Assembly (NCBI GenBank): GCA_028823075.1
Contig: JAPKCE010000050.1
Coordinates: 1 to 9,860, forward strand
Source of the DNA: Myxococcota bacterium
GTDB taxonomy: Bacteria; Myxococcota; UBA4151
Length of the DNA stretch: 9,860 nucleotides
Reading direction: 5' to 3'
The notes below the pieces were generated by a model that searched no databases, had not been told where the DNA came from, and saw only the letters and a program-made list of their open reading frames with translations. The position numbers and the translations under genes are program-made. This document shows, piece after piece, positions 1 through 7,148 of the stretch. Within the stretch, counting starts at the first letter, position 1, and every line of letters starts with the position of its first letter.

Positions 1-190
1 TGGGCTTGGCAGGAGCTTTAGGCTTAGCGGAGGCTTTGGGCTTAGCAGGAGCTTTGGGTTTAGCAGCAACCTTCGGTTCTGCTGAGGCGGTCGCCGCCTC
101 TTTGGGCGCTGCCTTTTTGCGCGTACGACGCTTAGGTGCGGCAGGAACATCTGCCTTACCGGCAGGCGAGATGGTGGTCTCTTCGGACAT
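1..190 (-). CDS. Lys/Ala/Pro-rich protein, N-terminal 63 residues (partial, runs off the left edge)
   Basis: Partial gene: an ATG at 190-188 opens a frame that continues without a stop to the window edge. The visible residues start with an acidic/polar stretch (MSEETTISPAGKADVPA), then a basic patch (PKRRTRKKAAPKEA), then a repeating KPKAPA/KPKASA run from about residue 44. This composition is typical of disordered, nucleic-acid-binding extensions such as histone H1-like tails or the N-terminal extensions of Rho-like, IF2-like or RNase E-like proteins. Nothing visible decides among these, so no function is assigned. The upstream lpxC stop is 133 bases away, and I see no good Shine-Dalgarno (only a GGGTC a few bases before the ATG) and no clear promoter. 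The minus strand is favoured over the opposite frame because of the tail-like composition and because all neighbours lie on this strand. Confidence 0.7.
   Translation of the reverse strand, partial: MSEETTISPAGKADVPAAPKRRTRKKAAPKEAATASAEPKVAAKPKAPAKPKASAKPKAPAKP
2..73. repeat. 18-bp imperfect tandem repeat, about four units
   Basis: Four consecutive 18-base units lie at 2-19, 20-37, 38-55 and 56-73. The third unit reads gggcttagcaggagcttt; the first two differ from it by a few bases and the fourth is more diverged. On the minus strand each unit encodes a six-residue block of the KPKAPA type. The repeat may continue beyond the left edge. Such in-frame repeats can change copy number by slippage, which would lengthen or shorten the tail without breaking the frame. 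Confidence 0.85.
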
Positions 191-323
191 GGATGACCCA
201 TTTCTTGTTGCGAATGGAACCGGCACATTGCGCAGGCACTATCGACGTTGGGGGAACTCGGCTTTTAATCGCTCATGGGAGCGGGCCTAAGCATAGGCTA
301 CGTGCCAGAGACAAAGCGCTTGG
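191..323. other. Intergenic gap between lpxC and the Lys/Ala-rich gene
   Basis: This 133-base gap holds no gene I can support. On the minus strand there is a short inverted repeat, GCCTA-TGCT-TAGGC at about 285-298, with no following T-run, so it is not a convincing terminator. A TTGACC hexamer overlaps the lpxC stop codon, but no -10 box sits at a good distance from it. Confidence 0.5.
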
Positions 324-1235
324 TCAAGAAGCAGCGAAGGCAGGAAGAGCAAAGCCCTCATCGAACTGGGTGTCGGGTTGGTCAGCGGCGATGCGACGGA
401 AGTTGCGCGGATCGCTGAAGAGTTCGTGAACCAACAAATTATTAAGTGCGTGACCACTGCGATCAAGGCGAAGATGACCGATCACCTGCTCGCCGCTCAG
501 CGCTAAATCGCCGATGGCATCGAGAACTTTATGACGCACAAACTCATCTTGGTAGCGCAGACCCTCGGGGTTGAGGATGCTAAAGTCATCGACGACGATG
601 GCATTATCAAGGCTACCGCCCTTGGCGAGCCCCTGACTGCGCAGATAATCGACTTCCCGTTTGAAGGCGAAAGTGCGCGCCTTGCAAATCTGCTCGACGA
701 AACCCGCTCGGCCAAAATCAAAACTGAAGCTCTGCCGTGAGATCAAAGGATGGTCGAAATCGATGCTGGCGCTCACCCGAAAACGGCTGCTTGGCTCGAG
801 CCGGGCAAAAGAATCACCCATGCGCACTTCGACAGCTCGGCGAACGACGAGTACTTTGCGCGGGCGCCGCTGTGCCACCTGCCCTGCTTCGAGCAGATGC
901 TCGACCCAGCCTTGGGCCGAACCGTCGAGGATGGGAACCTCGGGGCCATCGAGATCGATGGTCACGTTGTCAATACCGAGGCCGTAGAGCGCCGACATGA
1001 GATGCTCGACGGTACCGACAGTCACTCCGTCACGCCCCAAACAAGTGCAGAGACGGGTGTCGACGACATTATCGTAACGGGCTTGAATAGGCAGCGATCG
1101 CGCCAGGTCGGTGCGCAAGAAGACAATACCGGTATCCACAGGCGCCGGGGTCATGCGCAAGCGCACAACGCGACCAGTATGCAGGCCGAGGCCTGAAACC
1201 GAAATGGACTTCGCTAAAGTTTGCTGCCGAATCAC
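324..1235 (-). CDS. lpxC: UDP-3-O-acyl-N-acetylglucosamine deacetylase LpxC
   Basis: A zinc-dependent cytoplasmic deacetylase that removes the acetyl group from UDP-3-O-acyl-GlcNAc, the first committed step of lipid A synthesis. The 303 residues match the usual length of about 305. The family signatures are in place: SGLGLHTG near residue 14, TVEHLMSAL with E77 and zinc ligand H78, RHKVLDAIGDL with H235 and D239, and RSGHALNN with the catalytic H262. Spacing follows the E. coli enzyme within a few residues (H79, H238, D242, H265), so it looks active. The start is GTG at 1235-1233, giving MIRQQTL, the normal beginning of the family, with GGAG seven bases upstream. It lies downstream of ruvB across a 174-base gap, away from the division cluster where lpxC sits in E. 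coli. Confidence 0.97.
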   Translation of the reverse strand: MIRQQTLAKSISVSGLGLHTGRVVRLRMTPAPVDTGIVFLRTDLARSLPIQARYDNVVDTRLCTCLGRDGVTVGTVEHLMSALYGLGIDNVTIDLDGPEVPILDGSAQGWVEHLLEAGQVAQRRPRKVLVVRRAVEVRMGDSFARLEPSSRFRVSASIDFDHPLISRQSFSFDFGRAGFVEQICKARTFAFKREVDYLRSQGLAKGGSLDNAIVVDDFSILNPEGLRYQDEFVRHKVLDAIGDLALSGEQVIGHLRLDRSGHALNNLLVHELFSDPRNFRRIAADQPDTQFDEGFALPAFAAS

Positions 1236-1242
1236 CGAAAAA

Positions 1243-1246
1243 CTCC
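1243..1246 (-). promoter_or_regulatory. Ribosome binding site supporting the lpxC GTG start
   Basis: Read on the minus strand, GGAG lies seven bases before the GTG at 1235-1233. This supports the non-ATG start, which also gives the expected LpxC N-terminus. Confidence 0.65.
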
Positions 1247-1355
1247 GTCTGCAGTTGCAGTTGTGTCATCGGCACACGGAGGAGCAAGGTTCGTGCCTCG
1301 CATACGACGTTTGTCGGGAGCGGTAAAAGCCTATGAAGTTACGTAGTTTTTTGGA

Positions 1356-1361
1356 ATTATA
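1356..1361 (-). promoter_or_regulatory. Candidate -10 box for lpxC
   Basis: A perfect TATAAT on the minus strand, 120 bases before the lpxC start. No recognisable -35 hexamer lies 16-18 bases upstream, and because the surrounding AATTATAATT is its own complement, its direction is not fixed by sequence. Its position in the ruvB-lpxC gap is the main support. Confidence 0.3.
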
Positions 1362-1409
1362 ATTGAAACCGGAGAGCGACAGCCGGACATTGCTAGCCAG
1401 GTAAGCTGC

Positions 1410-2435
1410 CTAAAAATCAGGCATTCCAGACTGAAACCCGGGACTTGGCTGGCACCCGAGGTGAGCAAACGCACGTTCAGTGGCTTGCCTTCCCCGAGGT
1501 GTACGCTGCAAAAATCCAAGTTTCATCAGATAAGGCTCGCAGACATCTTGCAACGTATCAGCCTGTTCCGCCACGGCGGCTGACAGCGTCTCGATCCCCA
1601 CCGGTCCGCCTTGAAACTGATTGATGAGGCAATTGAGGTAGGTCAAATCCAAACGGTCTAGACCCAGGGCATCCACACCCAAGCGCTCTAAAGCATGACG
1701 CGTAATCTGGAGATCGACGCGGCCGCTGCCCACGACCTGAGCATAATCCCTGACACGGCGAAGCAGGCGATTGGCAATGCGCGGCGTACCGCGCGAGCGC
1801 TTCGCTAACTCGGCGGTCGCTGCCTCGACAATATCCAAGCTAAGTAAGTTTGCGCTGCGCTCGATGATGAAACCGAGCTCCTGGACATCGTAATACTCAA
1901 GGCGGGCTGTATAGCCGAAACGGTCGCGCAAGGGCCCGGTGAGCAATCCGGTCCGCGTGGTCGCGCCAATCAAAGTGAAAGGCTCAAGGGTGATCGGCAC
2001 GGTGCGCGCCCCGGGCCCATCGCCGATAACCACGTCAAAGCGGAAATCTTCCATCGCCGAATACAAGTTCTCTTCGACGACGGGGCTCAGGCGATGAATC
2101 TCATCAATAAACAAAATTGAACCATGTTCGAGGCCGGTAAGGATGCCCGCGAGGTCGCCTTGGCGCTCGAGCGAAGGTCCTGAAGTGACGAAGAGTTCCG
2201 AACCCATCTCATGAGCAACAACATGGGCCAAACTGGTTTTTCCCAAACCAGGAGGGCCGTGGAGGAGCACGTGACAAAGCGCGTTGTTGCGCTGCCGAGC
2301 TGCGTCGACGAATACCCCTAAATTCTCTTTAATCTCGCGCTGGCCGACATAATCGTCGAAGCCTTTCGGACGCAGCGCCTTCTCCAAACCACCGGCGCTT
2401 CCCTCAAGTTCGCTCGATAAAACCTGCTCGCTCAT
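1410..2435 (-). CDS. ruvB: Holliday junction branch migration ATPase RuvB
   Basis: The AAA+ motor that forms hexameric rings on either side of RuvA and pumps DNA through the Holliday junction using ATP. With the ATG at 2435-2433 the protein has 341 residues (E. coli 336). Motifs in order: Walker A GPPGLGKT at 60-67, Walker B DEIH at 111-114, sensor 1 GATTR at 157-161, DRFG with the likely arginine finger R172, sensor 2 GTPRIANR at 216-223, and a C-terminal winged-helix DNA-binding domain from about 260 that includes QGGPVGIETL and TPRGR. The ATG lies one base after the ruvA stop, so the genes are probably translationally coupled. An in-frame GTG at 2450-2448 would add five residues and overlap ruvA, but it has no better ribosome binding site. 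It ends a yebC-ruvC-ruvA-ruvB operon. Confidence 0.97.
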   Translation of the reverse strand: MSEQVLSSELEGSAGGLEKALRPKGFDDYVGQREIKENLGVFVDAARQRNNALCHVLLHGPPGLGKTSLAHVVAHEMGSELFVTSGPSLERQGDLAGILTGLEHGSILFIDEIHRLSPVVEENLYSAMEDFRFDVVIGDGPGARTVPITLEPFTLIGATTRTGLLTGPLRDRFGYTARLEYYDVQELGFIIERSANLLSLDIVEAATAELAKRSRGTPRIANRLLRRVRDYAQVVGSGRVDLQITRHALERLGVDALGLDRLDLTYLNCLINQFQGGPVGIETLSAAVAEQADTLQDVCEPYLMKLGFLQRTPRGRQATERAFAHLGCQPSPGFQSGMPDF

Positions 2436-2436
2436 A

Positions 2437-3042
2437 TCAGCGTTTACCACCGGTCATGCGCGCAATTGCGGCGCTCAGAAGATCACCCAAATCACCTTCA
2501 GGGTCGTCCTTGAGAACGGCCTCGACGGCGGCGGCGATCGCCTTGGGTTTGAAGCCAAGGTTGGTCAAGCCGCTCTGCAGATCGGCTTCGATCGGGCTCA
2601 CCGGCGCATGGCTACTGAGCTTGTCGCTGCCACCGACGAAAACTCCAAGGCGATCTCGAAGCTCGACGATCAGGCGCTCGGCGCTGCGTTTGCCGATGCC
2701 TGGAACAGAAGTCAGCGTGCCCATGTCTTCGCCGCGCACAGCCTGTACCAACCGGCGCGTCGAAAGGGTGCTCATCATCGCCAAAGCGATTTTTGCGCCA
2801 ATACCATTGATGCTGATCAAGGTCTCGAAAAGCTGAAGGTCTTCATGCGCCTCAAAACCAAACAAAGAGATGGCGTCATCACGAACCTGGGTGTGAATCC
2901 AAAGCAAGGCGGCTTGGCCGACGCTACCAAGTTTGGCGAGCAAAGGCACAGGAACACGCACGCGATACCCGACGCCTCCGCAAGATAGAACCACGGCGTC
3001 GGCGCCGCGGTGGCGAAGCTGACCTTCGAGCAAACGAATCAC
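2437..3042 (-). CDS. ruvA: Holliday junction recognition protein RuvA
   Basis: Tetrameric protein that binds the Holliday junction and recruits RuvB. I take the GTG at 3042-3040 as the start, giving 201 residues beginning (V/M)IRLLEGQL, which matches the E. coli start MIGRLRG and its length of 203. With this numbering the acidic-pin residues fall at D55 and D56, the same positions as Glu55/Asp56 of E. coli RuvA. Other features: GGVGYRV near 22-28, helix-hairpin-helix motifs at about 73-90 (INGIGAKIALA) and 108-127 (VPGIGKRSAERL), a variable linker at about 135-150, and the C-terminal RuvB-binding domain (ALxxLG-like, 157-195). An upstream ATG at 3090 would add 16 residues that the family lacks. 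It sits between ruvC and ruvB. Confidence 0.95.
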   Translation of the reverse strand: MIRLLEGQLRHRGADAVVLSCGGVGYRVRVPVPLLAKLGSVGQAALLWIHTQVRDDAISLFGFEAHEDLQLFETLISINGIGAKIALAMMSTLSTRRLVQAVRGEDMGTLTSVPGIGKRSAERLIVELRDRLGVFVGGSDKLSSHAPVSPIEADLQSGLTNLGFKPKAIAAAVEAVLKDDPEGDLGDLLSAAIARMTGGKR

Positions 3043-3050
3043 GATAAAGA

Positions 3051-3055
3051 CTCCT
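3051..3055 (-). promoter_or_regulatory. Ribosome binding site deciding the ruvA GTG start
   Basis: AGGAG on the minus strand ends eight bases before the GTG at 3042. It lies inside the reading frame extension that starts at the upstream ATG (3090), so it argues for the shorter protein, in agreement with the family N-terminus. Confidence 0.75.
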
Positions 3056-3107
3056 GCACCCGAAATAGGCCAGGTGAGGAGTTCGGGCAAGGGGCTTGGG
3101 TGTGCAA

Positions 3108-3680
3108 CTAGGAACCTGCCCCGCGCTCACGCACCAGAGCTTCCCAGGCCTTCCTCCCCTTGCCGCCACCACGCCCGCTCGCCACCCGCGGCGCGACGCT
3201 CGGCTGCCCGGAAAGTAAACCTCCAGCCAGTGCAACGGCCAAAGCATCGGCAGCGTCTTCTTGCGGCACTTCAGGTAAACCCAGAAGGCGCATCACCATC
3301 TCAGCGACTTGCTCTTTGGCGGCTCTGCCGCGCCCCGTAACCGCTTTTTTAACTTCGGTTGGGCCATACTCGTCCATGCTCAAACCGGCCAGCGAGCAGA
3401 CAGCAACCAGCGCGCCACGCACCTGCGCCAAAGCAACAGCTGTCCGGACATTATGCACAAAAATGATCTGTTCGGCGGCGGCGCGATCGGGCTTGTAGAC
3501 CTCGATCAACTCTTGGACACGCGGTAGTAGTAGCGCAATACGCTCGCTAAGCGGCTTCTTCGCGGGAAGCACGATCACCCCATTGTCGACATGCTCAACC
3601 TTGCGGCCGGTGCAATCGATCACGCCCCAACCGCAAAGTCGGGAGCCGGGGTCAAAGCCTATGAGGCGTTGCTTGCTCAC
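3108..3680 (-). CDS. ruvC: Holliday junction resolvase RuvC
   Basis: Dimeric RNase H-fold endonuclease that cuts two opposed strands of the Holliday junction held by RuvAB. The 190-residue product has the four acidic catalytic residues D10 (in GFDPG), E70 (in AAAEQIIF), D142 and D145 (in EDAADALA). Their spacing closely follows E. coli D7, E66, D138 and D141. The C-terminus is longer than in E. coli, with a basic Gly-rich tail from about 168 (SGRGGGKGRKAW) that may add DNA contacts; this is inference. The start is GTG at 3680-3678, overlapping the yebC TGA as GTGA, which implies translational coupling. A 65-base gap separates it from the ruvA start chosen here. Confidence 0.96.
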   Translation of the reverse strand: MSKQRLIGFDPGSRLCGWGVIDCTGRKVEHVDNGVIVLPAKKPLSERIALLLPRVQELIEVYKPDRAAAEQIIFVHNVRTAVALAQVRGALVAVCSLAGLSMDEYGPTEVKKAVTGRGRAAKEQVAEMVMRLLGLPEVPQEDAADALAVALAGGLLSGQPSVAPRVASGRGGGKGRKAWEALVRERGAGS

Positions 3681-4432
3681 AATTCACTAAGAGCTAGCGC
3701 GACCTCATCAGTAAGCTCGAGGTTCGAACTTACGCGCTGAACATCGTCGTCATCTTCGAGCTTATCGATCAGCTTCATCGCCTTGCGGGCGGTGTCGATA
3801 TCGACGATAATTGTCGTCGCTGGAACCTGCACCACCTCGGAGCGACTGGGCGCAAACCCCTCGCTCTCCAGTCCTTCCTGCACGGAAGGGATGTCGTAGG
3901 CGCCGCAGGTAATCTCGAGTCCGCCCTCTTCTTCTTCAGCGTCTTCGGCGCCGGCTTCGAGAGCGCCCATCATGAGGCTGTCCAGATCGATGGTGTCCCC
4001 CGCATCGAACCAAATCTTACCCTGTTTCGTGAACAGGTAAGCCACTGAACCCTCAGCACCCAAGTTACCGCCGGATTTGGCGAAAATCGAACGTACATTT
4101 GCCGCGGTTCGGTTACGGTTATCGCTCAAACATTCAACCATCATGGCGATACCGCCAGGGCCGTAACCTTCGTAAACAAGCTCAACGAAATCTTGGCCTT
4201 CGAGCATGCCGGCGCCCTTTTCGATCGCTCGCTTGATGGTATCCTTAGGGATGTTGTGGTTGCGGGCATCAACCAAACTGACTCGCAGGCGTGGGTTCGA
4301 CTCGGCGTCGGGTCCCCCGAGTTTAGCGGCGACTTGAACCTCGCGAAGAACCTTGGTCCAAAACTTAGCCCGTTTAGCGTCTTGGCGCCCTTTGCGGTGC
4401 TTGATGTTGGCCCATTTGCTATGCCCCGCCAT
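3677..4432 (-). CDS. yebC: YebC/PmpR family protein (translation or transcription factor)
   Basis: Cytoplasmic member of the YebC/TACO1 family. Members have been described as DNA-binding regulators and, in more recent work, as factors that help ribosomes through proline-rich stretches. The 251-residue length is standard. The N-terminus MAGHSKWANIKHRKG is the family hallmark, followed by NIPKDTIKRAIEKG (60-73), VYEGYGPGG (86-94), NRTAANVRSIF (107-117) and the C-terminal LEDDDDVQRVSSNLE (225-239). The ATG at 4432-4430 is preceded by GGGAG. Its position directly before ruvC, with stop and start overlapping, is the common proteobacterial arrangement. The preceding gene ends only 39 bases upstream, so a yebC promoter would have to lie inside that gene or the operon is fed by readthrough. 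A glutamate-rich insertion EDAEEEEGG at 163-171 is ordinary for the family. Confidence 0.96.
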   Translation of the reverse strand: MAGHSKWANIKHRKGRQDAKRAKFWTKVLREVQVAAKLGGPDAESNPRLRVSLVDARNHNIPKDTIKRAIEKGAGMLEGQDFVELVYEGYGPGGIAMMVECLSDNRNRTAANVRSIFAKSGGNLGAEGSVAYLFTKQGKIWFDAGDTIDLDSLMMGALEAGAEDAEEEEGGLEITCGAYDIPSVQEGLESEGFAPSRSEVVQVPATTIIVDIDTARKAMKLIDKLEDDDDVQRVSSNLELTDEVALALSEL

Positions 4433-4471
4433 GATCTCCCTTTACGGCCGAGTTCAATCGACTTGGGGCGC

Positions 4472-6595
4472 TTATGCGTTTTTCGATGTCGAGCGACAAG
4501 AGCGGCGGCGGCGCAGCGCCACCAGCCCGAAGAGCAGCCAAGTCGAAACACCCGTCGCGCTACAACTGTCGTCTGGCACGGGCGGCGCGGGCGGTCGTCC
4601 ACCACCCGTGTTCGGGTCGCTGCCGATATAACTGACGCTGGCAGCCTCACTTTCGAGTGAACCATCGCTGCAGGTCAGCGAAAAGGTGTAAGTTCCGGGT
4701 GCCGTGGCAGTAAAGTTGGTGACCAAAGCGTTGGCATCTTCGATTTGAAGATCAGACGGCCCAGCCGTTTGCGCCCAAATGCAGTCGATAGAATCCTCAG
4801 TGTTAGCGTCGTAGGAATCCGAGCCGTCCAGCAGCAGATCGGTTTCGTTGCCTTCGCTCAACGTGAAGGTGACATCATCACCCACAACAGCGACTGGAGC
4901 GACATTAATAACGCTCACTTGTACAAACACCGACGCCGAATCGAGTTCGCCATCGTTGACCTGTAATGCGAAGCTATAGATACCCTTTTGACGCAACAAA
5001 ACCTTAGCGGTTGCCGTGTTCGAGCCTTCGACAGGAGGAGGTGTGATCCCATCGGGATACTCAACGAGACGCCAAGAGAAGCGCAGTGTCCTATCGCCCA
5101 TGGCGTAACTGGGCACACCGTTGAGCTGAATACGACCAGGCGCAACCTCTTGGTCAAGCGGCACGATCACAGCGACGGGAGCTTGGGGATGGGTGTCCAC
5201 GCCAATAGCGAAGCTCTGATAACCGCGATTTCCGTCGACATCCGCTGCGAACACACGAACCTGGACCTCTTCGCCGGGATGAATGTCGGCCTGCCAGCGC
5301 AAGGTGTTGCCCTCAACGACCATATTAGCGGGACCGTCGATCAGGCCGTAAGTGACCTCGCCGGCAGCCTCTGGGTCAACAGCGAAGAGCTCGTAAACAA
5401 AAACATCGCCTTGAGAAACAGCAGCCTGAGGGGGCACGGAAGTGAACTGAGGAGGGGCATCGACGGCGATGACGTTGATAACCAAATTGGCGGTGCCAAT
5501 CAGGGCATCGTCACCGTCGTCACGAATCTCGGTGGCCGTGAAACGGATGGTATGTTCACCTGCATCGGCTACCGTGGGTTGCCAACGAAACTTGCCAGCA
5601 AGCTGATTCCACATGGCGCCATCGGGCATTCCGCTAACCGAAACCGTCATGTCGTCACCGTCGAGTTCGACCACACTGACGTTGGCGCGAATCATCTGCC
5701 CGGCGTAAACATCCATCGGCTCAGGCAGGGTCCACTCGGGCGCCGAGTTCGTAACAATCGTGGCGCCGCAATAGCCCGCCGTTTCGCTCGAGCCTCCAAA
5801 TTGGCTGCCGCCTTCGTGGTGAAAATACCAACGCTGCTGATCCGGCGAAACGGTAATGGAACACATATCCGACAAGCGCTGGAAGTTGAAAACTGCCCCA
5901 CCGTTACCCGTGCCCATAGCCACCCGAGAGATGCTCTGCGCGCCGTAGGTGCGAAACAGAGCGAACCAATTGTTGTCAAAGTACTCGAGCACGCCCCACT
6001 TGGCCCAGCTTTCACATTGGTAAGCGCGAACACCACCGCGAGGGCCGACATCAGTCACCTCTCCGGTGTTAAAATCGACAACATAAAAGCGCCCTTGGTA
6101 GGTGCCAATACCCATCGCGTGAAAACCAGAAAGCAGCAGATGCCCAGTGGTCGAATAGGATCTAGTCAGGGTGATGCCTTGCGACAAATTGATGGTGGTA
6201 TTGGTTGGGCTCAAGTTGGCGTCGAGCTCTTTTAGGGCGTCAAAAGTGCCGCCGGCATAGCTGGTCGAGGTTGACACAGCGCTGTTCGCTTGGCGGTTCC
6301 ACAAGGCATAGACCTTACCGTTAGCTAAGTTGCTAATCAGCGAGTAATTACGGCCTAAACGCCGCCCGCCGCCGAGGTCGTTTAGGTTGAATTGGCCGGT
6401 GCCGGTATCGCCGTTATAGTAGAGTTTATCCGAGGAGACGGCGATACCACCGCTGTCATCGCCCGTGATGGTGTTGTGATCGATCACGCGGCAGTTGTTA
6501 GCGCTCATGTTCTCCACTTTGAGTTGACGCTGCGCCTGAGAGGGCACGGCGAAAAGTAGAGTCATAGCAAACGAAAACGGGACTAAGAGGCGCAT
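4472..6595 (-). CDS. Secreted multi-domain surface protein with Ig/PKD-like repeats and a MYXO-CTERM-like tail
   Basis: I do not recognise a named gene. The 707-residue product opens with a signal peptide (residues 1-21, PSQA before the likely cut). Residues about 24-280 form an unrecognised Gly/Tyr/Trp-rich region with phrases such as SNLANGKVYALWN and GRFYVVDFNTGEV, suggesting beta-propeller-like blades. Then come two putative-Ig (He_PIG-like) domains at about 285-376 and 380-465, two PKD/REJ-like domains at about 470-563 and 566-656, and a Gly/Pro linker (661-675). The end resembles MYXO-CTERM: DDSCSATG with C678, hydrophobic WLLFGLVAL (686-694), then RRRR (695-698). Unusually, nine residues (SCRSTSKNA) follow the arginines. 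By analogy it is exported and anchored or sorted at the cell surface. The ATG has a strong AAGGAG site and a promoter just upstream. Confidence 0.85.
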   Translation of the reverse strand: MRLLVPFSFAMTLLFAVPSQAQRQLKVENMSANNCRVIDHNTITGDDSGGIAVSSDKLYYNGDTGTGQFNLNDLGGGRRLGRNYSLISNLANGKVYALWNRQANSAVSTSTSYAGGTFDALKELDANLSPTNTTINLSQGITLTRSYSTTGHLLLSGFHAMGIGTYQGRFYVVDFNTGEVTDVGPRGGVRAYQCESWAKWGVLEYFDNNWFALFRTYGAQSISRVAMGTGNGGAVFNFQRLSDMCSITVSPDQQRWYFHHEGGSQFGGSSETAGYCGATIVTNSAPEWTLPEPMDVYAGQMIRANVSVVELDGDDMTVSVSGMPDGAMWNQLAGKFRWQPTVADAGEHTIRFTATEIRDDGDDALIGTANLVINVIAVDAPPQFTSVPPQAAVSQGDVFVYELFAVDPEAAGEVTYGLIDGPANMVVEGNTLRWQADIHPGEEVQVRVFAADVDGNRGYQSFAIGVDTHPQAPVAVIVPLDQEVAPGRIQLNGVPSYAMGDRTLRFSWRLVEYPDGITPPPVEGSNTATAKVLLRQKGIYSFALQVNDGELDSASVFVQVSVINVAPVAVVGDDVTFTLSEGNETDLLLDGSDSYDANTEDSIDCIWAQTAGPSDLQIEDANALVTNFTATAPGTYTFSLTCSDGSLESEAASVSYIGSDPNTGGGRPPAPPVPDDSCSATGVSTWLLFGLVALRRRRSCRSTSKNA

Positions 6596-6616
6596 TGGCT
6601 TCTCCTTGAGGATGGT

Positions 6617-6645
6617 AACATAGCGCCGACGCGCTTTCGCTGCAA
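6617..6645 (-). promoter_or_regulatory. Sigma70-type promoter for the MYXO-CTERM-like protein gene
   Basis: On the minus strand TTGCAG (6645-6640) is followed after exactly 17 bases by TATGTT (6622-6617). Transcription would start near 6610, leaving a short leader with the AAGGAG ribosome binding site before the ATG at 6595. It sits in the 77-base gap after the Fur-family gene. Four of six bases match consensus in each box. Confidence 0.5.
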
Positions 6646-6672
6646 ACAGCTTCTGCCGACGAAGAGCGGAAA

Positions 6673-7140
6673 CTAGAGCGGTTTCCGAATATTCGGACAG
6701 TTCGCCCGACGACAGCGGACGTACAGATCGAGACGGTGGCGAGCGATTTCAAAGCCCTGCCCCTCGGCGACTTGATGCTGGAGGCGCTCGATCTCGTCGT
6801 TTTCAAACTCAAAGACCTTGCGGCAATCTAAACAGACCATATGGTCATGATGGTCTCCCGCGGCGCTCTCGTAGCGCTGAACACCGTCGCCGAACTGACG
6901 TACTTCAACGAGGTTTACATCCACCAACAAGCGCAAGGTTCGATACACGGTCGCAAAACCGATGCTGCGGTTCTCATCGCGCACTTTGCGATGCAGGTCC
7001 TCAGCGCTCAGGTGGTCCCCGCTGCGTAGAACCATGCAAAAAATGGACTCGCGCTGTTTCGTGAGCCTCAAACCGCGGTCAAACAACTCGTCTTGAAATC
7101 GGACTAACTGCTTTTTAACAAGACTCTCAGAAATGGCCAT
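6673..7140 (-). CDS. fur: Fur-family metal-dependent transcriptional regulator
   Basis: Dimeric DNA-binding repressor that senses a metal ion, in classical Fur iron(II). The 155 residues hold an N-terminal winged helix (about 20-85) with RLTKQRESIF and the recognition segment IGFATVYRTLRLL (60-72). The C-terminal metal-binding domain has HHDH at 97-100, CLDC (C103, C106), EFENDEIE and a final C-x4-C (C143, C148). This final pair has the same spacing as in E. coli Fur, which favours Fur over Zur or PerR, although substrate cannot be fixed from sequence. The ATG at 7140-7138 has GGAGG just upstream, overlapping the stop of the beta-barrel gene, so the two are co-transcribed and coupled. I found no clear Fur box in the window. 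The symbol is a subfamily guess. Confidence 0.9.
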   Translation of the reverse strand: MAISESLVKKQLVRFQDELFDRGLRLTKQRESIFCMVLRSGDHLSAEDLHRKVRDENRSIGFATVYRTLRLLVDVNLVEVRQFGDGVQRYESAAGDHHDHMVCLDCRKVFEFENDEIERLQHQVAEGQGFEIARHRLDLYVRCRRANCPNIRKPL

Positions 7141-7148
7141 CTGCCCTC

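Larger units (their letters stand above)
1236..1409. other. ruvB-lpxC intergenic region
   Basis: A 174-base gap with no supported gene. On the minus strand, from ruvB towards lpxC, it holds a short CCGG...CCGG inverted repeat at about 1369-1386, then an AT-rich spot with the palindrome AATTATAATT (1355-1364). A weaker promoter-like pair lies further on: TTTACC at 1322-1327 and TATGCG at 1299-1304, 17 bases apart. It is the only sizeable gap between yebC and lpxC, so an lpxC promoter here is plausible. I see no riboswitch-like structure. Confidence 0.5.

Noticed and set aside
6..290. Plus-strand frame encoding repeated GLAGALG-like residues
   Set aside because: It is the complement of the 18-bp repeat; the minus frame gives a sensible basic tail and matches the strand of all neighbours.
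750..1196. A 148-codon plus-strand open frame
   Set aside because: It is antisense to lpxC, whose zinc ligands and catalytic motifs are all present; the plus frame has no family features.
1355..1364. Palindrome AATTATAATT as a regulator operator
   Set aside because: Ten bases, a single copy and no known operator match; better explained as an AT-rich promoter element or chance.
4988..6235. A 415-codon open frame on the plus strand
   Set aside because: It lies wholly antisense to the 707-residue secreted protein, shows no recognisable domain, and the minus-strand protein has a signal peptide, domains, a ribosome binding site and a promoter.
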